This document shows, piece by piece, positions 24,733-32,978 of a stretch of DNA of 53,929 nucleotides (position 1 is its first letter; the number at the start of each line of letters is the position of its first letter). Under the pieces are notes generated by a model that saw only the letters and a list, made by a program, of their open reading frames with translations, searched no databases and had not been told where the DNA came from. The stretch is from positions 1-53,929 of the forward strand of contig DASYQR010000083.1 of NCBI GenBank assembly GCA_036005325.1, read 5' to 3'. Source of the DNA: SCTG01 sp036005325. Its GTDB lineage: Bacteria > Nitrospirota > Nitrospiria > Nitrospirales > NS-4. Position numbers and translations under genes: made by a program.

Positions 24733-26492
24733 GATGTCCATCCCAATCGTCCGAAGATGCGGTCGAGCTCCTCGATCGTCAATCGCATGGCGATGCGGCG
24801 TCCGTGGGGGCAGGTGCTGGGAAACCCGGCGTCACGCCAGTCCTCCAGCAACCGCCGCATCTCCGAGTTTTCCAATCTCCGGCCCGCCCGCACCGCGCTG
24901 TGACAGGCCATGGTGGCGAGGAGGGCATTGCACCGCTCCTTCATGGAGGGCGTCGAGGACAAGTCTTGCCAGTCCTCGATCAGCGAGCGTAGCAGCGCCT
25001 GTGGGTCGCTCTGATCTAGAAGCGCCGGCATGGCCCGTACGACAAAGGTTCCGTGACCAAACTCCTCGATCTCGAGCCCGAGACGGGTCAGATCGTCTAA
25101 GTGGGCCCGCACCGATACGGCTTCGCCGGCGGACAGCTCCACCATCGGGGGCAGCAGCGCCTGTTGCGATGCGATGGTGCCAGTCTCAAACTGCGCCGCC
25201 AGGCGCTCGAACAGCACCCGCTCGTGGGCGGTATGCTGATCGACGATCTGCACCTCCTCGCCGACCTGGGCAAGCAGGTACCGATTGGCGATTTGTCCCA
25301 TCGGCCGGACTTCCTGCTCCACTGACGGCAGATACGGTTGAGCCGGCTCCGCTGCTTCTTCCAGCAACGATGGGAATTCGGCGCGGCTCACAGCCCCAGG
25401 CAGGGGGTAGGCAGCAGCGACGCTGGAATCGCCGGAGGCAGTGCGGGGCAGGTCCGCCTTTGAGGGCCATCCGGACGCGATGGCGATCCGGGAGGGAGTT
25501 GCCGCCGGTCTCACCGCCGCCTGCATGCATGTTCGCACCCATTCGTGTACCCGTTCCTGATCCGAAAAGCGCACCTCACGTTTTGTCGGGTGGACGTTCA
25601 CGTCCACATGCCGGGGATCCACCCACAGCGCCAGGACGAACCGAGGATGGTGCCCCTTCGCCAGGTACGTGCCGTAGCCTTCGGCGATGGCATGCGCGAT
25701 CGTGGAGTTTTTCACCCACCGGCGGTTCACGTACAGATCCTGGGGCATGCGAGACATCGATGTCTCCAGCGGACGGCAACAGAGCCCTTCCACCTGGAGA
25801 TCGCCGGCCTTCTCGCTCACCTCGACGCAGGCCTCGACCAGCGTCGCTCCGTACACCTGCTGCATGCGTTCCCGCAGGGACCGCACGGCGGGATAGTCCA
25901 CCACCGCATTCCCGTTGTGCGTCAGCCGGAAATGGATCGCCGGAAAGGCCAGCGCCTGCCGCTGAACAGCCTGGCAGATGTGCCCGAACTCAGTCGCAGG
26001 GCTCTTAAGAAACTTTTTGCGGGCGGGGGTATTGTAGAACAGCTCGGCGACTTCAACCGTGGTGCCGGGGGCCGCTGCGGCCTCCCGTTGTTTCACCATC
26101 GTTCCCCCTTCCAATCGGATCTCCGTTCCTGCCGAGGAACCGGACACGACAGTGATGAGTCGCACTTTCGCGACCGCCGCGATGCTCGGCAGGGCCTCCC
26201 CGCGAAAGCCCATGGTCTGGATGGTGTCGAGATCGGCTTCGGTGCGGATTTTGCTGGTCGCATGACGCAGGAAGGCCAGCGCGGCCTCTTCCACCGTCAT
26301 CCCGCTCCCATCATCCGTCACCCGGATAAGACGCCGCCCGGCCTGCTCGACGTCGACCGACACACGGGCGCATCCGGCATCAATGGCATTCTCCACTAAC
26401 TCTTTCACAACGGCCGCCGGCCGCTCGACGACTTCGCCGGCCGCGATCCGATTGACCACATCACCGGGAAGAACCGTGATTGTCGGCATCAT
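24729..26492 (-). CDS. mutL: DNA mismatch repair protein MutL
   Basis: A 587-residue GHKL ATPase of mismatch repair. The N-terminal ATPase motifs are ENAIDAGC, DDGSGM, TMGFRGEALPSIAAV and GTTVEVAELFYNTPARKKF. A Pro/Ala-rich linker (about 335-395) leads to a C-terminal dimerisation domain. It carries DQHTAHERVLFE, a near match to the DQHA(x)2E(x)4E endonuclease motif with Thr for Ala, so this MutL probably nicks DNA itself, as in bacteria without MutH. CPHGRRIAMRL near the end completes the zinc site. Its start overlaps the cpoB stop as part of an ATGA chain. Confidence 0.97.
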   Translation of the reverse strand: MMPTITVLPGDVVNRIAAGEVVERPAAVVKELVENAIDAGCARVSVDVEQAGRRLIRVTDDGSGMTVEEAALAFLRHATSKIRTEADLDTIQTMGFRGEALPSIAAVAKVRLITVVSGSSAGTEIRLEGGTMVKQREAAAAPGTTVEVAELFYNTPARKKFLKSPATEFGHICQAVQRQALAFPAIHFRLTHNGNAVVDYPAVRSLRERMQQVYGATLVEACVEVSEKAGDLQVEGLCCRPLETSMSRMPQDLYVNRRWVKNSTIAHAIAEGYGTYLAKGHHPRFVLALWVDPRHVDVNVHPTKREVRFSDQERVHEWVRTCMQAAVRPAATPSRIAIASGWPSKADLPRTASGDSSVAAAYPLPGAVSRAEFPSLLEEAAEPAQPYLPSVEQEVRPMGQIANRYLLAQVGEEVQIVDQHTAHERVLFERLAAQFETGTIASQQALLPPMVELSAGEAVSVRAHLDDLTRLGLEIEEFGHGTFVVRAMPALLDQSDPQALLRSLIEDWQDLSSTPSMKERCNALLATMACHSAVRAGRRLENSEMRRLLEDWRDAGFPSTCPHGRRIAMRLTIEELDRIFGRLGWTS

Positions 26493-27256
26493 TTGAGGTC
26501 GGCGAGCCGCCGCTTGGCCAGCGCGGCTTCGGCTGACTGAGGGTATCGTTCGATGACCTGCTTGAGGAGATCACGCGCCTTGGCGGCATTGCCCATTTCG
26601 GCATAGGCCACACCCGCCTTCGCCAAGGCGGGGGCAACCTTGTCGCTTTTGGGATAATTGGTGATCACGTGCTCGTAGGCGTCGATCGCTTGACGGTATG
26701 CCTTTTTATTGAAGTAGGATTCCCCGATCCAATACTGGGCATGAGGCGTCAGGCTGGTGGTGGGAAATTTCTTGAGAAACTCATCGAACCCGGTGATCGC
26801 CAGGTCATAATTCCCTTTGAGATAATCATTGTAGGCTTGGTTGTAGGACGCCGTCGGGGTGAGCGCCGCGAGGGGTTCCGAGCCGCTCGACTTGGGCGGC
26901 ACACTGGCATCGGCGTCAGCTTTGGCCCCCCCTGCTTCTACCTGTCCCGGAATTTTGGTACTCTCTCGGCTACGGGGGGGTTCCGGCCGGCGAGAAGCTT
27001 CGTCCGCTTGCCGCAACAGCTCACCAAGCTTCTGATCAAATCCCTGTTGTGCGATCCTGAGTCCCTCGACTTTGGCTTCCAACGACTCCAGCTTCTTGGC
27101 CAAGTCGCCCGGCTTCGCGGCCTGCTCCATCTCCGCTTTGAGCTTCCGATTGTCTGCCTGCACCTCGCGAACCTCTGCACGTAGACCTTTGAAATCCGCT
27201 GTTGGAACGCATCCGGTCAGGAGCAGGCCGAGCGATAGAATGGCCGGTAATTTCAT
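26489..27256 (-). CDS. cpoB: Cell division coordinator CpoB / Tol-Pal protein YbgF
   Basis: A 255-residue periplasmic protein. The N-terminus MKLPAILSLGLLLTGCVPT has a lipobox (LTGC, Cys16), so this copy is probably a lipoprotein. Residues ~20-90 form a coiled coil (LRAEVREVQADNRKLKAEMEQ). A linker follows and then three TPR units (about 135-255: YNQAYNDYLKGNYDLAITGF). CpoB couples Tol-Pal constriction to PBP1B peptidoglycan synthesis. It is the second of two tandem YbgF-like genes, overlapping the first by 4 bp and mutL by 4 bp. Confidence 0.88.
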   Translation of the reverse strand: MKLPAILSLGLLLTGCVPTADFKGLRAEVREVQADNRKLKAEMEQAAKPGDLAKKLESLEAKVEGLRIAQQGFDQKLGELLRQADEASRRPEPPRSRESTKIPGQVEAGGAKADADASVPPKSSGSEPLAALTPTASYNQAYNDYLKGNYDLAITGFDEFLKKFPTTSLTPHAQYWIGESYFNKKAYRQAIDAYEHVITNYPKSDKVAPALAKAGVAYAEMGNAAKARDLLKQVIERYPQSAEAALAKRRLADLK

Positions 27257-28503
27257 TTCAGTGTTGCCAGCTTGGCGCGGGCCCGTTGGAAGTCTTCAGA
27301 CTCGGGATAATTCGCGATCAGCTGGCGGAGAGCGGTTTTGGCGTCCTCTTTCTTCTTCAGCTCCAAGAGGGCGACGGCTTTCCTATACAGAGCGGTGGCC
27401 GCCTTGCCGCTGTGGGGATAGCGCGTGATGACTTGCTCATACTCCGCGATGCTTCGCCCCAAGTCGCGCGTCTTAACATAGCATTCGGCTATCCAGAAAT
27501 GAGCGCTGGGAACCAGCGCCGATTGCGGGTATTGCGTCAGCAACACGCGAAACTCCGTCACCGCAGCGTCGTATCGCCCTTTCTTGTATTCGTCTTGCGC
27601 CCGATCATACATTTCCTGGGCTGACATCACCGCCTTGGGTGCAACCCGTGGTCCACTGGCGGCGGGACGGGAAGGACCATTGGGGATCGGCTGGCTTGGA
27701 CCCACCTCAGGGACGTCCGTTCGCGCGGCCTGGTCGCTCTCCGGAACCGCCGCTCCTATGCCAGGCTTGCCTTCCGTCTTGCCGGCCAACTCAGTGATTC
27801 TGCGATCTCCCGCGGCTGTTCGGTCGGCGAGGCCATGCAGGACCTTCGAGAACTCAGTCAGCGCTTCCTGGAACTGCGCTACTTGCGCAGAGAGAGTCTT
27901 CACCTGCATGTCCGTTTGTTTCGTCGTCTCTTCCAGCTTGGACAGGGATGTCGCCTGTCGATCCACTTGGTCTGACAGTTTGGTCCCGATCCCCTTGACC
28001 GTCTCGGTCACCTGGGCAAGACTTTTGCCGTTCGCCTCGTCGCGCTTCTCAAGACCGCTCAGCCGCACGGTTTGCTCTTCGAGCTTACGAGACAGCTTCT
28101 GATTGAGAGTGAAGGCCTGCGCCCTCTGATCGTCCAGCCCGCTCTGCATACCATCGAGATCGCGGCGGATGGTCTCTAGATGCCCTTGGAACGCGGAGAG
28201 GTCTTGACCCTTGATTTCATGGACCTTGGCTTCCAACTCAGCATTGCGTCGCTGTGCGATGCTCAACTCGGTCTTCGTCTGCTCCAGAAGACGTTGGAGC
28301 TTGGCCTGCTGCTGCTCAGCGTCGCGCTGGATCTTGTTGAGCTGTTCGATCTTGCTGTCTAACGTAGACCGCACCGCTTCGGTCTTCTCGGAGAGGTCCC
28401 GAGACGCGGTCCTGAGCTCCGTGCTCGTCGCGCAAGCGGTTAGGAGTATCCCCATCCCGATCAGAAGAAAACCGCGACTGCCATACGCCGGGTTCTTGCT
28501 CAT
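27253..28503 (-). CDS. Long YbgF/CpoB-like coiled-coil TPR lipoprotein
   Basis: A 416-residue paralog of the next gene. The signal ends in a lipobox (LLTACATS, with the Cys in LTAC). Residues ~30-240 are an unusually long coiled coil with heptad-like repeats (KIEQLNKIQRDAEQQQAKLQ). A Pro/Gly linker (about 245-295) precedes a C-terminal YbgF-type TPR domain (YDRAQDEYKKGRYDAAVTEF). It overlaps pal (28500-28503) and cpoB (27253-27256) as ATGA. Relative to ordinary CpoB the coil is much longer, so it might reach further into the periplasm. Its exact partner is inferred from the Tol-Pal context. Confidence 0.83.
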   Translation of the reverse strand: MSKNPAYGSRGFLLIGMGILLTACATSTELRTASRDLSEKTEAVRSTLDSKIEQLNKIQRDAEQQQAKLQRLLEQTKTELSIAQRRNAELEAKVHEIKGQDLSAFQGHLETIRRDLDGMQSGLDDQRAQAFTLNQKLSRKLEEQTVRLSGLEKRDEANGKSLAQVTETVKGIGTKLSDQVDRQATSLSKLEETTKQTDMQVKTLSAQVAQFQEALTEFSKVLHGLADRTAAGDRRITELAGKTEGKPGIGAAVPESDQAARTDVPEVGPSQPIPNGPSRPAASGPRVAPKAVMSAQEMYDRAQDEYKKGRYDAAVTEFRVLLTQYPQSALVPSAHFWIAECYVKTRDLGRSIAEYEQVITRYPHSGKAATALYRKAVALLELKKKEDAKTALRQLIANYPESEDFQRARAKLATLK

Positions 28504-29132
28504 TTTCCGCTCACACCCTCCAAGACCAGTTGCGCCCGACGATTCTTCCAGTAGCAGGACTCGTCATGTTCGTTGCAGACCGGTCGTTCTTTTCCGTAAC
28601 TGGTAACGCTCATTGGGTTCGTCACGCCGAGGCTCACCAGGAACCGCTGTGTCTCCTTCGCCCGTTTTTCCCCTAACACCAGGTTGTACTCGCGGCTTCC
28701 CCGTTCGTCGCAATGACCCTGGATGAGGAGTTTGGCCATCGGGACCTGCTTCAGCGCCTCCGCGCTCTGGGTCAAGTTCTTCTTCCCCTCGGCGCTCAAC
28801 GCCCATTTATCGAACGCGAAATAAATGTCCGCCAGTTGCTTCTGCGCCGCCTCCCGCGCCTTGCGTGCCGCGATCTCAGCCTCGTCCGCCTTGGCCACCA
28901 TCGTGGGAGGAGCTTCCACCACGCTCTTGTCTTTGGGAGTCGTCTGGGAAGAAGAAGGACCAGAACCAGAACCGGAACCCTGGGACGGCGTTTTCCCCGA
29001 GGCCGCTTCTTCCCCCGTTGTGGTGCCCGTCCCGGTTTTCTTGGCACACCCTCCCAGGACCAACATACCAACGAGACCTGCTACTACAACCAAATACAGC
29101 GACTTACTTGCTCTGCTCTTCATGGGCATCAT
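28500..29132 (-). CDS. pal: Peptidoglycan-associated lipoprotein Pal
   Basis: A 210-residue outer-membrane lipoprotein from ATG 29132 (AGGAAGG just upstream); an ORF extending to 29234 overlaps tolB and is not favoured. The signal and lipobox are LVGMLVLGGC. A Gly/Ser-rich stretch (GTGTTTGEE, SGSGSGPSSS) follows. The OmpA-like domain spans about 110-205: IYFAFDKWALSAEGKKNL, IQGHCDERGSREYNLVLGEKRA, VTSYGKERP. It binds meso-DAP peptidoglycan and TolB, tethering the outer membrane during division. It sits after tolB and before the YbgF-like pair. Confidence 0.95.
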   Translation of the reverse strand: MMPMKSRASKSLYLVVVAGLVGMLVLGGCAKKTGTGTTTGEEAASGKTPSQGSGSGSGPSSSQTTPKDKSVVEAPPTMVAKADEAEIAARKAREAAQKQLADIYFAFDKWALSAEGKKNLTQSAEALKQVPMAKLLIQGHCDERGSREYNLVLGEKRAKETQRFLVSLGVTNPMSVTSYGKERPVCNEHDESCYWKNRRAQLVLEGVSGK

Positions 29133-29205
29133 TCCCTTCCTCTCTTTTGAGTTAGCCTCAGGCCACCGCAACGATGTGTCGTGGCGCCCTCCCGCTGTCG
29201 AGCAC

Positions 29206-30534
29206 TCAGGGCAGCGACCATGCGGGATCATCATTGAATGTTCCGTTGGCTGTCAATCGCTCCAGACCAGCCCCATCGGCATTAATCATATAGATATCGC
29301 GCTTCCCGTTGCGCGTGGAACTGAAAGCCACGTGCCGACCGTCAGGCGACCAGGACGGCGACTCATCGTTGCTATTCCCCGACGTCAGTACCTGCCGCTC
29401 CTGCCCATCGGGACTGATTAAGCAGATTTTGAGGAGTCTCCGGTCGTCCCGGCAAACATAGGCGATCCAATTTCCCTTGGGTGCCCAAGCCGGGGTGCTG
29501 TTGTAGCTGCCTTCGAACGTCAGTCGGCGAACATTGGTCCCATCCGCGCTCATCAGATAGATCTGAGGTGTTCCCCCCCGATCTGACGTGAACGCAATCT
29601 CCCGCCCGGTCGGCGACCACGTGGGCGTGAGGTCGGCGGCCCTATGGTCGGTCAATCGCTCAAACCGCTTGCCGTCCTTATCAACCTTGTAGATCTCCGC
29701 ATTCCCGTCCTTCGTCGTAGCAAAGACCATTTCTTCCCCGTTAGGGGCCCATTCGGGTGTGATGTTGAGCCCCAGGAAGGACACCAAGGTCCGCCGTTTT
29801 CCGGTCATCAAATCGAGTTCCTGGATCTTGGGATCTCCGCCTTCCCGATACGTCACAAACGCGAGGCGTCGCTTGTCCGGAGACCAGGCGGGCGCCAGAT
29901 TCAAGGACTCATCAAAGGTCACTCGCCGGGCATTATACCCGTCATAATCCATGACGAACAGCTCCTTGGAACCGCTTCGTTCCGAAACAAAGGCGATCCG
30001 GCTGCGTGCGATTCCTTCTTCCCCGGTGTAATGAAAGACCAATTCATCCGCGAAGCGATGGGCCATGTACCGAATGACCTCAGGACTGCCGATAAAGCGC
30101 TTGCCGCCCACTTTCTCGCCCCGCGCGAAATCATACAGGGTTCCTTCCATGACCGCGTCTCGGCCCTGCGGAAAAATGGCACCCCACACTTGAACCTCCA
30201 GGCCCGCGTCACCCGCCTTCTGAATCGCCCCCGGGTCCGGATCGGAATTCACTGCCCCTTTAATGCCGAGTTTCTCCAGGTCGGCGACCTCGAACAGGAG
30301 CGAGCGGCGGAGGTCAGCCTTCAGAACCTCCGTCGGAGCCTGCCCGTTCAAGGCCAGGCCCTGTTTGAATGGGTAGACCGCAATCGGGATCTTTTGGATC
30401 GCGCCGCGGTTGGCGTCAATGAACACTTCGATCGCGCCGGAGTTCACCACAACGATGGCCGGAGCCGCGAGCAACGCCCCGATCAGGAGCATGCCGACCG
30501 ACCGATGGAGCGCCAAGTTTCCAGGAACACACAT
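29206..30534 (-). CDS. tolB: Tol-Pal system beta-propeller protein TolB
   Basis: A 442-residue periplasmic protein with a signal segment (about 10-35), an N-terminal alpha/beta domain (to about 165) and a six-bladed beta-propeller. The propeller repeats are plain: LAPAWSPDKRRLAFVTYREG, ITPEWAPNGEEMVFATTKDG, LTPTWSPTGREIAFTSDRGG, TPAWAPKGNWIAYVCRDD and SPSWSPDGRHVAFSSTRNG. It binds Pal and TolA. It starts 7 bp after the TolA-like gene. Confidence 0.95.
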   Translation of the reverse strand: MCVPGNLALHRSVGMLLIGALLAAPAIVVVNSGAIEVFIDANRGAIQKIPIAVYPFKQGLALNGQAPTEVLKADLRRSLLFEVADLEKLGIKGAVNSDPDPGAIQKAGDAGLEVQVWGAIFPQGRDAVMEGTLYDFARGEKVGGKRFIGSPEVIRYMAHRFADELVFHYTGEEGIARSRIAFVSERSGSKELFVMDYDGYNARRVTFDESLNLAPAWSPDKRRLAFVTYREGGDPKIQELDLMTGKRRTLVSFLGLNITPEWAPNGEEMVFATTKDGNAEIYKVDKDGKRFERLTDHRAADLTPTWSPTGREIAFTSDRGGTPQIYLMSADGTNVRRLTFEGSYNSTPAWAPKGNWIAYVCRDDRRLLKICLISPDGQERQVLTSGNSNDESPSWSPDGRHVAFSSTRNGKRDIYMINADGAGLERLTANGTFNDDPAWSLP

Positions 30535-30541
30535 CGCTTGG

Positions 30542-31477
30542 CTAGGAATCCTTTTTCTTTAAATAGGTAAAACTGGTGATGGCCACAAACGGTTCCCCTT
30601 TCATGTCATCGGGAAGCGGGGGGACGCGTCTGAGTTCCATCAACAAGCTCTGCACCGCGCGGTCATACGATTCATTCCCCGACGATTTGTCTAGGCGTAT
30701 ACTCCGGATCTCTCCGTTCGGTTGGATGACGATCTGAATCGTCGCCGTCGAATTCCCCGCGCTCTCGAGGATACGCCGAAGGGCGGGATCGGTATCGGCG
30801 TTCCAGACCCGGTTGATCGCTGCTTCCAGGAGCGGGCAATAGGCCCGCGCCTTCGGAGGGCATCGCTCCAGCGCGGCAGGACGGGGTGCCGCAGCCGCCC
30901 CTGGAGAAACAAGCGCCATGGCCGGCCTGGACTCCTGCGGGGGCGCGCCCGGAGCCGGCAGCTGCCCCAACAATTTATTGATCTCGTCGGACGTTTGCGA
31001 CTTGGGAGGCGGGACCGTCGGCGGAACGGCCGGCTTGGTCTCCTCAACCATCGCAGGTTTCTTGAGCATCTCTTCCGCTTTGCGGAGGGCTGCGGCAAGA
31101 TCCGGCCGAGCCTCCGGTTCCTTCGGCACAGGCCGCGGAGGTTCAGCTTTCGCCACGAGCGATGGCTTCTGCGCGGACGGAGAAGCCGGCGTGATGTGCT
31201 TCGGGATGGGTACCTCCTGGATTCGCTTCTGCTGCGGTTCCGGCCGACGCGCCTGTACAGGGGCAGCCTGAGGAATCGAAGCGACGGGTTCTCGTACGAC
31301 TTGAATAGACCGAGCCGGAGCCGCCGCTTTCGAAACCAGCAGCACCTGAATGGCCGATGAGCCTTGCGGCGGCATCTTCATCAGCGGCACCACGGACAAC
31401 ATCGCAACGACGACCACATGGACCGCCACCGAAACCAACGCGGTTCGGCGCATGTCATCGGGGATCCCGGCTGTCAT
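30542..31477 (-). CDS. tolA: TolA / TonB-family energy transducer
   Basis: A 311-residue inner-membrane protein with one N-terminal helix (about 11-33). A long Pro/Ala/Lys-rich periplasmic arm follows (about 45-205, with PPPK, PAPGAPP and a short helical LAAALRKAEEMLKK). The C-terminal domain is of TonB type (about 225-308: ATIQIVIQPNGEIRSIRLDKSSGNESYDRAVQSLL). Its place between tolR and tolB marks it as TolA functionally. Unlike enterobacterial TolA the arm is proline-rich rather than long alpha-helical. Confidence 0.88.
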   Translation of the reverse strand: MTAGIPDDMRRTALVSVAVHVVVVAMLSVVPLMKMPPQGSSAIQVLLVSKAAAPARSIQVVREPVASIPQAAPVQARRPEPQQKRIQEVPIPKHITPASPSAQKPSLVAKAEPPRPVPKEPEARPDLAAALRKAEEMLKKPAMVEETKPAVPPTVPPPKSQTSDEINKLLGQLPAPGAPPQESRPAMALVSPGAAAAPRPAALERCPPKARAYCPLLEAAINRVWNADTDPALRRILESAGNSTATIQIVIQPNGEIRSIRLDKSSGNESYDRAVQSLLMELRRVPPLPDDMKGEPFVAITSFTYLKKKDS

Positions 31478-31498
31478 CGCATGCCTAAAGATTATGCC

Positions 31499-31915
31499 TT
31501 ACTTGACCCGTTCCTCAGTAATGAGCGGGTCGGTCACCATGCCGAGCTTTTCGATCCCGGCTCTTTTAATGCTGTCCATGACTTCAACGACCGTCCCATA
31601 GGGGACGGCCTGATCGGCCCGCAGGAAGACCGCAACGTCGGGGTTCTTTTGATGGAGCGCGTCCAGCTTCCGCAGGAGCAAGCCAATGGGGACCAACTCT
31701 TTATCCACGTACACGCGGCGATCCCGTTCGACCGTGAGGACCACGCGCTCCTCCGGCTTGATCGTATTGGAGGCGGACTTCGGCAGGTTGACATCCATGC
31801 CGCGATACAGCATCGGCGCCGTGACCATAAAGATCACGAGCAGCACCAGCACGACGTCCACCAACGGAATGACGTTGATCTCAGCCATGAACCGCCGCCG
31901 TCGGGCTTCAATCAT
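31499..31915 (-). CDS. tolR: Biopolymer transport protein TolR (ExbD family)
   Basis: A 138-residue inner-membrane protein with one N-terminal helix (about 13-33: INVIPLVDVVLVLLVIFMV). It carries the conserved proton-path Asp in PLVDVVLVLL and a periplasmic ExbD domain (VVLTVERDRRVYVD, VFLRADQAVPYGTVVEVMD). With TolQ it forms the proton-driven motor of the Tol-Pal system. It overlaps tolQ by 4 bp (31912-31915). Confidence 0.95.
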   Translation of the reverse strand: MIEARRRRFMAEINVIPLVDVVLVLLVIFMVTAPMLYRGMDVNLPKSASNTIKPEERVVLTVERDRRVYVDKELVPIGLLLRKLDALHQKNPDVAVFLRADQAVPYGTVVEVMDSIKRAGIEKLGMVTDPLITEERVK

Positions 31916-32634
31916 GGTTGCCCTGCGCTTTCCCGGATGCCCCGTATCTCCAGCGCGTTCGTCAATTCAATCGCGAACCGGTCCATGCGGAACGCCAACT
32001 GCCGCACCCGGGAGAGAAAATAATTGTACGCGATCACTGCCGGAATGGCTGTGAACAGCCCGGCGGCGGTCGCCACCAGGGCTTCGGCCACGCCGGGCGC
32101 GACGACGGCGATGCTGGCCGTGCCCTGTGCGCCGATCTGATGGAACGCATCGATGATGCCCAACACCGTGCCCAGGAGACCGATGAAGGGGGTGATGTTG
32201 CCGGTCGTGGCCAGAAACGGCAGGTACGACTCCGTTTTGGTGATCTGGTTCTGGATGGCATGCGCCAGGACCCGTTCTACATAACGCTGCGTCGGCAGTC
32301 CCGCACCACCGGTCCCCGCGCGCTCGATCGCCCGCCTGGCCTCACCGCCGCCGTTCCCTGCACCGTTGTAACAGGCCGTGACCTCCGCAAAGACCGCCGC
32401 CACACCGCTGCCCGCATGCCGACGGATATCGCGGGAGGCTTCGAGCGGATATTCGAAGCGGCCGAAGGCGTCCAGGAAGCGTTGGTCTGCAGTTTCGAGC
32501 CGGCGAAAGAACCGCCATTTGTAAAGAATCACGGTCCAGGAGCTGATGGAAAAAACGAGCAGGACCAGAAGAACGAACTTGGAAACAAGACCCAAGGAGG
32601 ACAGAAGATCAAGCAGACCCAGACGAAACAGCAT
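31912..32634 (-). CDS. tolQ: Tol-Pal system proton channel TolQ (ExbB family)
   Basis: A 240-residue protein with three transmembrane helices (about 12-35, 138-160 and 170-195). The ExbB/TolQ signature is TGNITPFIGLLGTVLGIIDAFHQIG, then GVAEALVATAAGLFTAIPAVIAYNYF. It forms the stator channel with TolR. GAGGAGG precedes the ATG. It starts the Tol-Pal block, 72 bp after the encoded CCA of tRNA-Asp. No strong terminator separates the tRNAs from tolQ, so some read-through is possible. Confidence 0.95.
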   Translation of the reverse strand: MLFRLGLLDLLSSLGLVSKFVLLVLLVFSISSWTVILYKWRFFRRLETADQRFLDAFGRFEYPLEASRDIRRHAGSGVAAVFAEVTACYNGAGNGGGEARRAIERAGTGGAGLPTQRYVERVLAHAIQNQITKTESYLPFLATTGNITPFIGLLGTVLGIIDAFHQIGAQGTASIAVVAPGVAEALVATAAGLFTAIPAVIAYNYFLSRVRQLAFRMDRFAIELTNALEIRGIRESAGQP

Positions 32635-32706
32635 CAGTCAGCGCAACGCCTCCTCACCTTTCCGGATTGCCTCTCCAAGCCCATCAGCCCACGGACGGGC
32701 AAAATA

Positions 32707-32785
32707 TGGCGGGGCCGACGGGATTTGAACCCGCGACTTCCAGATTGACAATCTGGCGTCCTAAACCAGGCTGAACGACGGCCCC
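32707..32785 (-). tRNA. tRNA-Asp (GTC), CCA encoded
   Basis: The full cloverleaf is read on the minus strand. The acceptor stem GGGGCCG (32785-32779) pairs with CGGCCCC (32717-32711). The anticodon stem CCAGA/TCTGG encloses the loop TTGTCAA, so the anticodon is GTC. The T arm GCGGG-TTCAAAT-CCCGT is perfect. The discriminator is G (32710), followed by an encoded CCA (32709-32707). The D-loop is long (11 nt). Confidence 0.95.
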
Positions 32786-32810
32786 GAAAATAACGTCGCA
32801 GATAATTTCG

Positions 32811-32887
32811 TGGTAGGCGGAACAGGGGTCGAACCTGTGACCTCTGCCTTGTAAGGGCAGCGCTCTGACCAACTGAGCTATCCGCCC
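32811..32887 (-). tRNA. tRNA-Val (TAC), CCA encoded
   Basis: The cloverleaf is on the minus strand. Acceptor GGGCGGA (32887-32881) pairs with TCCGCCT, making a G1-U72 wobble at the top. D arm GCTC/GAGC; anticodon stem CTGCC/GGCAG with loop CTTACAA, so the anticodon is TAC; T arm ACAGG-TTCGACC-CCTGT. Discriminator A (32814) and an encoded CCA (32813-32811). It is 25 bp upstream of tRNA-Asp in one transcript. Confidence 0.95.
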
Positions 32888-32930
32888 AAGCAGATGCAAA
32901 TAAGCCCATATCCCTTTGGAAAACCAACCG

Positions 32931-32959
32931 ATACTAGCAAGTCCCCATCATCCTGTCAA
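32931..32959 (-). promoter_or_regulatory. Sigma-70-type promoter of the tRNA-Val/tRNA-Asp unit
   Basis: On the minus strand TTGACA (32954-32959, perfect), a 17-bp spacer and TAGTAT (32931-32936, 4 of 6). Transcription should begin about 37 nt before tRNA-Val. It starts 20 bp after the xerD stop, so the tRNAs do not depend on xerD transcription. Confidence 0.7.
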
Positions 32960-32978
32960 CCACAGAGACAAGATGGAG

